From NCBI RefSeq assembly GCF_036002945.1, contig NZ_CP108529.1, forward strand, positions 4,459,001 to 4,523,000: a stretch of DNA of 64,000 nucleotides, written 5' to 3'. The translations under genes were made by a program, and so were the position numbers. This DNA is from Streptomyces sp. NBC_01224. Its GTDB lineage: Bacteria; Actinomycetota; Actinomycetes; Streptomycetales; Streptomycetaceae. Shown here one piece after another: positions 24,983 to 32,006 of this stretch (position 1 is its first letter; every line of letters starts with the position of its first letter). The notes under the pieces were generated by a model, which made no database searches, had not been told where the DNA came from, and saw only the letters and a list, made by a program, of their open reading frames with translations.

Positions 24983-25618
24983 CTAGTCGACCGTGCCGTA
25001 CATCCGGTCGCCCGCGTCACCGAGACCCGGGACGATGTAACCGTTCTCGTTGAGCCGCTCGTCGACCGAGGCGGTGACCACGGTCACCGGCGTACCCGCC
25101 AGCTCGCGTTCCATCACCTCGACGCCCTCGGGCGCCGCGAGCAGCACGACCGCGGTGACATCGTCCGCACCGCGCTTGATCAGCTCCTGAATGGCCGCGA
25201 CCAGCGTGCCACCGGTGGCCAGCATCGGGTCCAGGACGTACACCTGGCGACCCGAGAGGTCCTCCGGCATCCGCGTCGCGTACGTGGACGCCTGCAGCGT
25301 CTCCTCGTCGCGGATCATGCCCAGGAAGCCCACCTCGGCGGTCGGCAGCAGCCGCACCATGCCGTCGAGCATGCCGAGGCCGGCCCGCAGAATCGGTACG
25401 ACCAGGGGGCGCGGGTGCGACAGCTTCACACCGGTCGTCGGTGTGACCGGGGTCTCGATGTCGACCTGTTCGGTGCGCACATCCCGGGTGGCCTCGTAGG
25501 CGAGCAGGGTGACCAGCTCGTCGGCGAGCCGCCGGAAGGTCGGGGAGTCGGTGCGCCTGTCGCGCAGGGTGGTGAGTTTGTGCGCGACCAGTGGATGGTC
25601 GACGACGTGGATCCGCAT
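24983..25618 (-). CDS. upp: Uracil phosphoribosyltransferase
   Basis: The 211-residue protein has the full UPRTase pattern. It starts RIHVVDHPLVAHKLTTLRD, carries VPILRAGLGMLDGMVRLLP, the PRPP-binding loop VYVLDPMLATGGTLVAAI, and the uracil-binding end ENGYIVPGLGDAGDRMYGT. It converts uracil and PRPP to UMP in pyrimidine salvage. It is divergent from the small gene at 25722, and length and motifs match the family throughout. In S. coelicolor, from memory, upp is SCO4041, close to tadA, sigF and sigN as here. Confidence 0.97.
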   Translation of the reverse strand: MRIHVVDHPLVAHKLTTLRDRRTDSPTFRRLADELVTLLAYEATRDVRTEQVDIETPVTPTTGVKLSHPRPLVVPILRAGLGMLDGMVRLLPTAEVGFLGMIRDEETLQASTYATRMPEDLSGRQVYVLDPMLATGGTLVAAIQELIKRGADDVTAVVLLAAPEGVEVMERELAGTPVTVVTASVDERLNENGYIVPGLGDAGDRMYGTVD

Positions 25619-25721
25619 GGGCTCAACAGTAACCGGGCCTCCCGCACCCGTGCGCTGGCATCAACCGCACGTTCGGAGGGAAGGTAGGGGCATACGGACC
25701 CAGCCTTGGGGTGATGAGCCG

Positions 25722-25949
25722 ATGCCGGACGGGGAACAGCGGAAGCGGGCCCGGCCGGACACGCCGGCCCCGCAGGACGCAGAGGTCCAGCAGGACCCGC
25801 AGGAGGCCGACGCGGCACGCCGCAGGCGGCGCGCCCAGTTCCTGCGCGAGCTTCATGAGGCGAAGGCGCTCCGCGACCGGGTCCAGCCGCGCCGGGCCAG
25901 GGCGGCCCGGATGCGCCAGGCCATGCGGATGCGGACCTTCCGCTGGTAG
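25722..25949 (+). CDS. Small basic conserved hypothetical protein
   Basis: A 75-residue very basic protein: an N-terminal charged segment, then AARRRRRAQFLRELHEAKAL and a tail ending AARMRQAMRMRTFRW. Nearly all residues are helix-forming. It lies between upp and the tadA pair, where small proteins of this type occur in other Streptomyces as I recall. Function unknown; the Arg-rich helices suggest nucleic-acid or ribosome binding. Confidence 0.65.
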   Translation: MPDGEQRKRARPDTPAPQDAEVQQDPQEADAARRRRRAQFLRELHEAKALRDRVQPRRARAARMRQAMRMRTFRW

Positions 25950-26070
25950 GTCGGACGGCGGCCCGATGTCCCCCTGGTGGCGGCGTCCAGGAGAACTGAT
26001 GGCCGACGCAACGGCCGAACTCCTCTCGCAAGGCCTATGTTTCTGCCACGATTCCGATGGGCGGGACGCA

Positions 26071-26094
26071 GGGCAGCCGGGCCACCGGCTGCCC
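26071..26094. terminator. 10-bp hairpin between 25722 gene and tadA operon
   Basis: GGGCAGCCGG and CCGGCTGCCC form a perfect 10-bp stem with a GCCA loop, 22 bases upstream of the tadA-associated gene. It may terminate the previous transcript or form part of the operon leader; no T-run follows. Confidence 0.45.
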
Positions 26095-26115
26095 TCCCGC
26101 CGGACCGACACCCCT

Positions 26116-26697
26116 ATGACCAGTGGGAGAGTCACGGTGTACTTCGCCGCACTGCTCGCGCGCACCGAAGACGGGTGGGAAGCGAGCGACACGGAACTCG
26201 ACGATGTGGAGACCCTGTCCGACCTGACGGATCTGGCCCGCGAGGCCTCGGTGGACGAGGACACTGTGCTCGTCTTCATCGAGCAGGAGGACGCCTGGTT
26301 CGGCGTCGTCCGGGTGGACGGTGAGGAGGACCCCCGGATCTTCATCTCGGACGCCACCGCCGCCGCCCGCTCCTCGTACGGGGAGATCCTGCTCACCGAT
26401 GAACTGCTCGGCCGCGAACCCGGGGCCGAGGACACGATTGCCGCCCTCGAAGAGCTCGTCGGCCTCGACGGTACGGAGGACGGCGAGCCGGACATCACCC
26501 CCGACAACGACGATGACAACGACAACGACGACGACGAAATCGACGCCGACGCAGTACCGGCAGGCCCGCTCGGTGACACCGGGATCCTGGCCGACCTCGG
26601 GCTCCCCGAGGCGGAGCTGCTGATGCTGCGCACGGACGCACTGGTGGAGATCGCGGACGCGCTGGGTGCGGCCGAGGTCCTGGAGACCGTCCGTTAG
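26116..26697 (+). CDS. tRNA adenosine deaminase-associated protein
   Basis: The 193-residue protein starts GRVTVYFAALLARTEDGWEA and continues with LVFIEQEDAWFGVVRVDGEE and RSSYGEILLTDELLG. A highly acidic low-complexity insert of Asp/Asn (26,500-26,550) precedes a helical end, LPEAELLMLRTDALVEIADA. Actinobacteria keep this gene directly upstream of tadA, which gave it its name; no activity is proven. The gap to tadA is only nine bases, so they are co-transcribed. Confidence 0.88.
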   Translation: MTSGRVTVYFAALLARTEDGWEASDTELDDVETLSDLTDLAREASVDEDTVLVFIEQEDAWFGVVRVDGEEDPRIFISDATAAARSSYGEILLTDELLGREPGAEDTIAALEELVGLDGTEDGEPDITPDNDDDNDNDDDEIDADAVPAGPLGDTGILADLGLPEAELLMLRTDALVEIADALGAAEVLETVR

Positions 26698-26706
26698 GGT
26701 CCGCGG

Positions 26707-27228
26707 GTGAGCGAACCACCGCACCCGCAAGGACCGCCGGAACCGCACGAACCCGTAAGAGACCCGCACGATCCCGTGAGAGACCCGTGGCGGGCGCACA
26801 TGCGCCGCGCCCTGGCCGAGGCCGACCTGGCGGCGCGGGCCGGCGATGTGCCGGTCGGCGCCGTCGTGCTCGGCCCGGACGGTTCCCTGCTCGCCACGGG
26901 ACACAACGAACGCGAGGCGACCGGCGACCCGACCGCGCACGCCGAGATCCTCGCCGTCCGCCGGGCCGCAGCGGCACTCGGTCAATGGCGGCTGTCCGGA
27001 TGCACCCTGGTGGTCACCCTGGAACCCTGCACGATGTGCGCGGGCGCGCTGGTGCAGTCCCGCGTGGACCGGGTGGTCTACGGGGCGCGGGACGAGAAAG
27101 CAGGTGCGGCGGGCTCGCTCTGGGACGTCGTGCGCGACCGCCGGCTCAACCACCGCCCCGAGGTGATCCACGGAGTGCTGGAGGACGTCTGCGCCGATCA
27201 GCTGACGACGTTCTTCCGCGGCCTCTGA
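26707..27228 (+). CDS. tadA: tRNA-specific adenosine-34 deaminase
   Basis: The 173-residue protein is a cytidine/deoxycytidylate deaminase-fold enzyme. The proton-shuttle HAE lies in DPTAHAEILAVRRAA, and the zinc cysteines lie in EPCTMCAGALVQS. It converts A34 to inosine in tRNA-Arg(ACG), and a tRNA-Arg with anticodon ACG is present in this window at 48,109-48,181. The GTG start at 26707 is nine bases after its associated gene. The N-terminus (HPQGPPEPHEPVRDPHDPVR) is an unusually long duplicated Pro/Arg/Asp extension. Confidence 0.95.
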   Translation: MSEPPHPQGPPEPHEPVRDPHDPVRDPWRAHMRRALAEADLAARAGDVPVGAVVLGPDGSLLATGHNEREATGDPTAHAEILAVRRAAAALGQWRLSGCTLVVTLEPCTMCAGALVQSRVDRVVYGARDEKAGAAGSLWDVVRDRRLNHRPEVIHGVLEDVCADQLTTFFRGL

Positions 27229-27306
27229 CCAGGCTTCCCCTCGTCCGCGGCCTGCTGCGGCGAATCGGATTTCGGCGGACGGCCGGGATGGTCTAAGCTC
27301 TCTCTC

Positions 27307-27391
27307 GGTAGCGTGTCCGAGCGGCCGAAGGAGCTCGCCTCGAAAGCGAGTGTGGGGAAACTCACCGAGGGTTCAAATCCCTCCGCTACCG
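27307..27391 (+). tRNA. tRNA-Ser (CGA)
   Basis: The acceptor stem GGTAGCG pairs with CGCTACC, followed by discriminator G. The anticodon loop CTCGAAA, flanked by CTCGC/GCGAG, reads CGA. A long variable arm and the TTCAAAT T-loop confirm a class II serine tRNA. CCA is not encoded. Confidence 0.95.
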
Positions 27392-27398
27392 CTCTTGT

Positions 27399-27436
27399 GA
27401 AGGGCCCGGCGCATCGCGTCGGGCCCTTCGGGTTTT
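27399..27436 (+). terminator. Rho-independent terminator after tRNA-Ser
   Basis: GAAGGGCCCG and CGGGCCCTTC (27399-27408, 27420-27429) form a perfect 10-bp stem followed by GGGTTTT, eight bases after the tRNA. Confidence 0.85.
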
Positions 27437-27466
27437 CCGCATCTGCACTCGCGGATACGGACACGA

Positions 27467-27508
27467 CTGTGGTCCCGGGCGCGTCGGTCGTCGCGCCCGG
27501 GACCACAG
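27467..27508. repeat. 17-bp perfect inverted repeat, 8-nt loop
   Basis: CTGTGGTCCCGGGCGCG (27467-27483) and its exact complement (27492-27508) form a very stable hairpin in the otherwise gene-free interval after tRNA-Ser. There is no T-run on either side, so its purpose is unclear. Confidence 0.85.
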
Positions 27509-27567
27509 CCCGCGAAGTGTTGGCCGGGGGAAGCGGCATCGGGGGGACAAGCCGCTCCCCCCGATGA

Positions 27568-27639
27568 GAACAGGCCCTCAAGCCCTCGCCGCAGTCAGGG
27601 GGAAGCTCGCGGCGAGAACCCCACAGTGAGGTCCTGTTC
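27568..27639 (+). ncRNA. Candidate structured RNA (nested hairpins)
   Basis: The outer stem GAACAGGCCCTCA / TGAGGTCCTGTTC pairs 12 of 13 bases. The inner stem CTCGCCGC / GCGGCGAG is perfect. They enclose a 72-base fold in the 456-base gap 27392-27847, which contains no convincing gene. A third hairpin, AAGGGCCC / GGGCCCTT, lies at 27718-27741. The nested, partly compensated pairing is what selected RNA structure looks like. The strand is assigned to match the downstream gene and is not certain. Confidence 0.4.
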
Positions 27640-27847
27640 CTCGCCCCTCGGATTCCTGCCGTATCCGCTGGGCTCACCATCCATCCTGCGGCCTCGCAGA
27701 AGCCTTACGAGCGGGCAAAGGGCCCCGATCGCCGGGCCCTTGGTCCTTAAAGGCCCTGTGAGTGGTCGGAAACACCAGAGGGATACGGCCATTCGTGCGG
27801 ATAGAATCGCCCGACTGCACAGGGGATCGAAGGCGAGGCAGGGGCTG

Positions 27848-28012
27848 ATGGTGCAAGCGAAGAAGATAGCTCTCTACGTGATAGTCGTCTTCGTGCTGTA
27901 CACGATCATCACGTCTCCGGCCCGGGCGGCGGATCTTGTCCAGGTAGGGTTCGAGGGCGTTTCGAGTGCCGCACAGGGCGTCGGCGACTTCATGTCCGAG
28001 CTCGTGAAGTAG
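27848..28012 (+). CDS. Small conserved exported/membrane protein
   Basis: A 54-residue protein: VQAKKIALYVIVVFVLYTII forms an N-terminal membrane or signal helix ending in SPARAAD, then a short amphipathic tail, GVSSAAQGVGDFMSELVK. The AAGGCGAGGCAGGGG region upstream serves as ribosome-binding site. Small genes like this one are conserved near sigF in Streptomyces, from memory. Cleavage after ARA would leave a ~28-residue secreted peptide; the alternative is a membrane-anchored peptide. Confidence 0.75.
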   Translation: MVQAKKIALYVIVVFVLYTIITSPARAADLVQVGFEGVSSAAQGVGDFMSELVK

Positions 28013-28021
28013 GAGTACCCC

Positions 28022-28315
28022 ATGATCCGCCATCTGGTCCTGTTCAAGCTGAACGACGGCGTCGAGCGGGACGACCCGCGGGTCGTCGCCGGGGCGAAGG
28101 CCTTCCAGGAGCTGGCGGGGCAGGTCCCCGAGCTGGAGTTCTGGGAGTGCGCCTGGAACATCACCGACCGGCCGATCGCGTACGACTTCGCCATCAACTC
28201 CGCGGTCGCCGACGAGGACGCCCTGAAGCGTTACATCGAGCACCCCGCCCATCAGGCCGCCGCCGGGCAGTGGCGCGCGTTCGCCACCTGGGTGATCGCC
28301 GACTATCCGTTCTGA
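28022..28315 (+). CDS. Dabb family (stress-responsive A/B barrel) protein
   Basis: The 97-residue protein starts IRHLVLFKLNDGVERDDPRV and contains DFAINSAVADEDALKRYIEH followed by PAHQAAAGQWRAFATWVIAD, the diagnostic Dabb core (HLVLFK ... YxxHPAH). Dimeric A/B barrels of this class occur in stress proteins and some polyketide cyclases. It is nine bases after the small exported gene, so probably co-transcribed, and just upstream of sigF. The enzymatic role is unknown. Confidence 0.92.
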   Translation: MIRHLVLFKLNDGVERDDPRVVAGAKAFQELAGQVPELEFWECAWNITDRPIAYDFAINSAVADEDALKRYIEHPAHQAAAGQWRAFATWVIADYPF

Positions 28316-28350
28316 TTCGCCCGGTCCGCCTGATCCAGCCGGTTCCCTGA

Positions 28351-28382
28351 GCCCCTCGCCATCACGGCGAGGGGCTTTTCTT
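28351..28382 (+). terminator. Intrinsic terminator after Dabb gene
   Basis: GCCCCTCGCC, a five-base loop ATCAC and GGCGAGGGGC are followed by TTTTCTT, a strong rho-independent terminator upstream of sigF. Confidence 0.9.
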
Positions 28383-28512
28383 AGTGTTTAAACCAAGTTG
28401 ACCCCAACACGACGCTATACGGTGCTTGCACACAGTGGACATGTCTTGTGATGCTATGACCGCTTTTGACGGATGAGTTGACCGAAGTTGACCGCAAAGG
28501 GGTGGCGTCACC

Positions 28513-29385
28513 GTGCCGGCCAGTGCAGCGCCTCAAGTGCCTCCCCAGACCGTCGAGACCGTCCAGACCGTCGACACGGTCGAGACCGAGACGCCCGACA
28601 GCACGACACCGCCCGCCAGGACCAGGGGCGCCGATACCAGGGCGCTCACCCAGGTCCTCTTCGGGCAGCTCAAGAACCTGGAGCCGGGAACCCCGGAGCA
28701 CGGCCGTGTACGGGCGGCGCTGATCGAGGCGAACCTCCCCCTGGTGCGGTACGCCGCGGCGCGCTTCCGGAGCCGTAACGAGCCGATGGAGGACGTCGTC
28801 CAGGTCGGCACGATCGGCCTGATCAACGCCATCGACCGATTCGACCCCGAACGCGGTGTCCAGTTCCCGACCTTCGCGATGCCGACCGTCGTCGGCGAGA
28901 TCAAGCGGTACTTCCGGGACAACGTACGGACCGTCCACGTCCCACGCCGGCTGCACGAGCTCTGGGTCCAGGTCACCGGCGCCACCGAGGATCTGACGAC
29001 CGCTCACGGCCGCTCTCCCACGACCGCGGAGATCGCCGAGCGGCTGAGGATCTCCGAGGACGAGGTGCTGGCCTGCATCGAGGCCGGCCGTTCCTACCAC
29101 GCGACCTCGCTGGAAGCCGCGCAGGAGGGCGACGGACTGCCCGGCCTGCTGGACCGGCTCGGCTACGAGGACCCCGCCCTCGCCGGGGTCGAGCACCGCG
29201 ACCTGGTCCGGCATCTGCTCGTACAGCTGCCCGAGCGCGAGCAACGCATCCTGCTGCTGCGCTACTACAGCAATCTGACGCAGTCGCAGATCAGCGCCGA
29301 ACTGGGTGTCTCCCAGATGCATGTGTCAAGGCTGCTCGCCCGTAGTTTCGCCCGACTTCGATCCGCAAACAGGATCGAGGCGTAA
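28513..29385 (+). CDS. sigF: SigB/F/G-family RNA polymerase sigma factor SigF
   Basis: The 290-residue protein carries region 2 with NLPLVRYAAARFRSRNEPME and DVVQVGTIGLINAIDRFDPE. PTFAMPTVVGEIKRYFRDNV and RTVHVPRRLHELW follow, and region 4 contains ILLLRYYSNLTQSQISAELG then VSQMHVSRLLARSF. GTG 28513 follows AAAGGGGTGG. The N-terminus has a Thr/Val/Glu dipeptide-like run (VETVQTVDTVETE). SigF is the late-sporulation sigma factor of Streptomyces. No anti-sigma gene is beside it. The adjacent sigN paralogue supports this naming. Confidence 0.9.
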   Translation: MPASAAPQVPPQTVETVQTVDTVETETPDSTTPPARTRGADTRALTQVLFGQLKNLEPGTPEHGRVRAALIEANLPLVRYAAARFRSRNEPMEDVVQVGTIGLINAIDRFDPERGVQFPTFAMPTVVGEIKRYFRDNVRTVHVPRRLHELWVQVTGATEDLTTAHGRSPTTAEIAERLRISEDEVLACIEAGRSYHATSLEAAQEGDGLPGLLDRLGYEDPALAGVEHRDLVRHLLVQLPEREQRILLLRYYSNLTQSQISAELGVSQMHVSRLLARSFARLRSANRIEA

Positions 29386-29470
29386 CCGGAACGGGTAGAG
29401 CGCTCGAAGTCCGGTTCGGGCGGCCGAAATGCCGCACACCCCCTGTTAACTGCACAGACGTCACAAAGAC

Positions 29471-29509
29471 TTGTCGACATGTCACTACAGCGTGTTGCCG
29501 ACATGTGAC
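29471..29509 (+). repeat. Tandem 15-bp repeats upstream of sigN
   Basis: TTGTCGACATGTCAC (29471-29485) and TTGCCGACATGTGAC (29495-29509) match at 13 of 15 bases, spaced 24 bases start to start, and lie 112-150 bases upstream of sigN. Each contains GACATGTSAC. Candidate regulator sites or tandem promoters. Confidence 0.5.
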
Positions 29510-29620
29510 ATTCTGCGGGAACCGCGTTTGCCGTGGCCCCGCCGCCGGTATTCAGGTGGAGGCTGCGTTCCTCCGATGGTCGCGGCTCAACGCGACCGTC
29601 CGCGACCTCAAGGGGGTGGC

Positions 29621-30487
29621 ATGTCCGCAGAACAGGGCAGCTCGAAGGTGCTCACGCTCACGAAGAGCGCACCCGCACCCGTTGTGCTCACCAGCTCGTC
29701 GGAAGCCATCGACACCCGCACTCTGTCCCGCTCCCTGTTCCTGCGGCTCGCCGCGCTGGGGCCCGCGCCGGGCCCCGATGGAACGGACAGCCCGGAGCGT
29801 GCCTACGTACGGGACACACTCATCGAGCTGAACCTCCCGCTGGTGCGTTACGCCGCGGCGCGGTTCCGGAGCCGCAACGAGCCGATGGAGGACATCGTCC
29901 AGGTCGGCACGATCGGCCTGATCAAGGCGATCGACCGGTTCGACTGCGAACGGGGCGTGGAATTCCCGACGTTCGCGATGCCGACCGTCGTCGGGGAGAT
30001 CAAGCGCTTCTTCCGCGACACCTCGTGGTCGGTGCGCGTCCCGCGCCGCCTCCAGGAGCTGCGGCTCGCGCTGACCAAGACCAGCGACGAGCTCGCCCAG
30101 AAGCTCGACCGCTCGCCGACCGTGCCCGAGCTGGCCAAGGCGCTCGGCGTCTCCGAGGAGGACGTGGTCGACGGACTGGCCGTCGGCAACGCGTACACCG
30201 CCTCCTCGCTGGACTCGCCCTCGCCCGAGGACGACGGCGGCGAGGGCTCCCTCGCGGACCGGCTCGGATACGAGGACTCGGCACTGGAGGGCGTCGAGTA
30301 CCGCGAATCGCTCAAGCCGCTGCTGGCCAAGCTCCCGCCGCGCGAACGCCAGATCATCATGCTGCGGTTCTTCGCCAATATGACGCAGTCCCAGATCGGC
30401 GAGGAGGTCGGCATCTCACAGATGCACGTCTCACGCCTGCTGACCCGTACACTCGCCCAGCTCAGGGAAGGGCTCATCGCCGACTGA
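29621..30487 (+). CDS. sigN: SigB/F/G-family RNA polymerase sigma factor SigN
   Basis: The 288-residue protein (ATG after AAGGGGGTGGC) closely resembles its neighbour. Region 2 is NLPLVRYAAARFRSRNEPME, DIVQVGTIGLIKAIDRFDCE, and IKRFFRDTSWSVRVPRRLQE. Region 4 is IIMLRFFANMTQSQIGEEVG then ISQMHVSRLLTRTLAQLREG. SigN is known in S. coelicolor as a developmental sigma factor beside sigF; the identical order here supports the name. Most likely a tandem duplication in a Streptomyces ancestor. Confidence 0.88.
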   Translation: MSAEQGSSKVLTLTKSAPAPVVLTSSSEAIDTRTLSRSLFLRLAALGPAPGPDGTDSPERAYVRDTLIELNLPLVRYAAARFRSRNEPMEDIVQVGTIGLIKAIDRFDCERGVEFPTFAMPTVVGEIKRFFRDTSWSVRVPRRLQELRLALTKTSDELAQKLDRSPTVPELAKALGVSEEDVVDGLAVGNAYTASSLDSPSPEDDGGEGSLADRLGYEDSALEGVEYRESLKPLLAKLPPRERQIIMLRFFANMTQSQIGEEVGISQMHVSRLLTRTLAQLREGLIAD

Positions 30488-30554
30488 CCGCCGTGAACCG
30501 CCGCACCGTGGCACGAGGGTTCCGATTTGACGGACCGTCAGCCACACTGGCGCG

Positions 30555-31361
30555 ATGCGACGCCAGATACGCGACTCGACCGGCCGCCGGGGCACCGTGA
30601 TCGCCGCCTCGGCGGCCGTGCTGTGTCTGGGCGGCGCGCTGGCCGCCTGCGGCGGCGGGACGGCGGACGACGGCTACGTGGCGGTCGGCGCGGCAGGCAC
30701 GGGCCCCGAGAGAGCGCCATCGGGAGCGGTGGCGCCGTCGGGGAAGGTGACGCTGGTACCGCTGGACAGGGGCGGCAAGGGCAGTAGAAGTGCCGGAGAC
30801 CGGGCCGACGGCGGCGGGCCTTCGCCGGCCTCCTCCGCCGCAGGCGAGGGCTCCGGGGGTACGAGCACTGCGAGTGGCACGGCCAACCGGCCGCCCGGCA
30901 CAACCGGCTCCGGCGCAGGCGGTGCAGGCAGCGGCACCGGCGCTGTGGGCGGCGGTACAGGCGGTACGACCGGCTCCGCTGACTCCAGTGGCCCCGAAGG
31001 CGGCCCCACGGGCCCCGCAACTCCGTCGGCGCCCGGCTCCACCGCGCCCTCGGGGCCTGCCGTGCTGGTGGTGGGTGCCCCGGAACGGGCGGCAGCGGAC
31101 GAGCGCTGGTGCGAGAAGGTGACCGTGGAGTTCCGCAACACCGGAGGATCACCGGCGCGCTCGGGGACCGTCACCTTCGCCACGCACATCATCGGCGGGC
31201 TGGGGATCGACTGGGCGACCATCGAGTCGACCGAGCCACTGCCCGCGCCGATCGACGCGGGAGCGGCCCGGACGAAGACGTACACCGTCTGCGTGGACGC
31301 CTGGCGGGTGCCCCTGGGTATGCATGTCGAGACCCGGGACGTCACCGCCGTATTGAAGTGA
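30555..31361 (+). CDS. Gly/Ser/Thr-rich lipoprotein
   Basis: The 268-residue protein has a basic start, a hydrophobic stretch (TVIAASAAVLCLGGALAACG) and a lipobox LAAC, so it should be a lipoprotein. Residues ~45-165 are Gly/Ser/Thr/Pro repeats without structure. The C-terminal domain (VTVEFRNTGGSPARSGTVTF ... TYTVCVDAWRVPLGMHVETR) looks like a small beta-sandwich with two cysteines. It lies downstream of sigN with 67 bases between; it may be a sigN-dependent envelope protein, which is inference. Confidence 0.75.
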   Translation: MRRQIRDSTGRRGTVIAASAAVLCLGGALAACGGGTADDGYVAVGAAGTGPERAPSGAVAPSGKVTLVPLDRGGKGSRSAGDRADGGGPSPASSAAGEGSGGTSTASGTANRPPGTTGSGAGGAGSGTGAVGGGTGGTTGSADSSGPEGGPTGPATPSAPGSTAPSGPAVLVVGAPERAAADERWCEKVTVEFRNTGGSPARSGTVTFATHIIGGLGIDWATIESTEPLPAPIDAGAARTKTYTVCVDAWRVPLGMHVETRDVTAVLK

Positions 31362-31400
31362 CGGGTGGAGGCAGGAGGTGCGGAGGAACCGGCGCGCCGG

Positions 31401-31610
31401 TCAGCGGAGTGCGAGCCAGGCGACCGCTGCGAGGACGACGACCACCGCGACGGCGGTGACGATCACCCCGGTCTTCGGTCCGGACGAGGCGGCCGGCTGC
31501 TGCCGACGCTGCGGCTCGCCCTCGTCGACGAAGGCGCGGAACATCTGAGTGCTGCCGGCCGGGTCGTTGTTGCCCTCGGGGCCCTGCGGGGCATGGGGGT
31601 TATGTGCCAT
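31401..31610 (-). CDS. Small C-terminal-anchored membrane protein
   Basis: The 69-residue protein (ATG 31610) has a polar N-terminus (AHNPHAPQGPEGNNDPAGST) and one C-terminal membrane helix (KTGVIVTAVAVVVVLAAVAW), i.e. tail-anchored. It is convergent with the lipoprotein gene. No family is recognised; conserved small proteins of this layout occur in Streptomyces. Confidence 0.65.
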   Translation of the reverse strand: MAHNPHAPQGPEGNNDPAGSTQMFRAFVDEGEPQRRQQPAASSGPKTGVIVTAVAVVVVLAAVAWLALR

Positions 31611-31737
31611 GGGCCAGGACCCTAGCGAACTCGGCGTTACGGCCCAACCCCCGGGTCGGTGAAGGGCCGTGGCCGTGGCCGGAGCCGGGGAGCCGGTGAA
31701 GAAGTGGTGGGCACCGCGCACCCGCGTACGACCCGTA

Positions 31738-31804
31738 TATATGCGACTGGGTCGCCCGGTATGTGCGACGGCGTCGCCCGGCCATATACGACTGGGCCGC
31801 CAGG
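31738..31804. repeat. Three adjacent ~22-bp repeats with GCGAC-N3-GTCGC palindromes
   Basis: Units at 31738-31759, 31760-31781 and 31785-31804 share TAT, then GCGAC, three bases, GTCGC and CCGG. Units 1 and 2 contain perfect palindromes GCGACTGGGTCGC and GCGACGGCGTCGC; unit 3 has lost two bases and one arm. They lie ~200-270 bases upstream of marR. Confidence 0.75.
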
Positions 31805-31947
31805 CGCACACCCCGAAATCGGACACCCGATCGCCCCACCTGTGGCACGAGACACACGCGTCACGTCCCACACCCCACACGCTGGGGCTTTGACCCGAGC
31901 CCTACGCAGCCTTTTGCTTTCCTTTACTTCTGCAAGCCCCATTTCGT

Positions 31948-31989
31948 TTGCCTGCAGCAACCAACAGCTTCTATGGTTGCCCTAAGCAA
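31948..31989 (+). promoter_or_regulatory. marR promoter with two TTGC-N5-GCAA operators
   Basis: TTGCCTGCAGCAA (31948-31960) and TTGCCCTAAGCAA (31977-31989) share the dyad TTGC-N5-GCAA with centres 29 bases apart. A possible -35 TTGCCT (31948) and -10 TATGGT (31972), 18 bases apart, overlap them. Position just before marR suggests autoregulation. Confidence 0.65.
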
Positions 31990-32006
31990 CAAGATGAACC
32001 GGTGAG

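Larger units (their letters stand above)
31611..32006. other. 396-base intergenic region with regulatory repeats
   Basis: No gene is visible between the tail-anchored protein and marR. The right 70 bases are AT-richer and form the marR promoter; the middle holds the 22-bp repeat array. Confidence 0.6.

Noticed and set aside
27313..27567. ORF starting inside tRNA-Ser
   Set aside because: It is a translation of the tRNA and its terminator; no ribosome-binding site or family.
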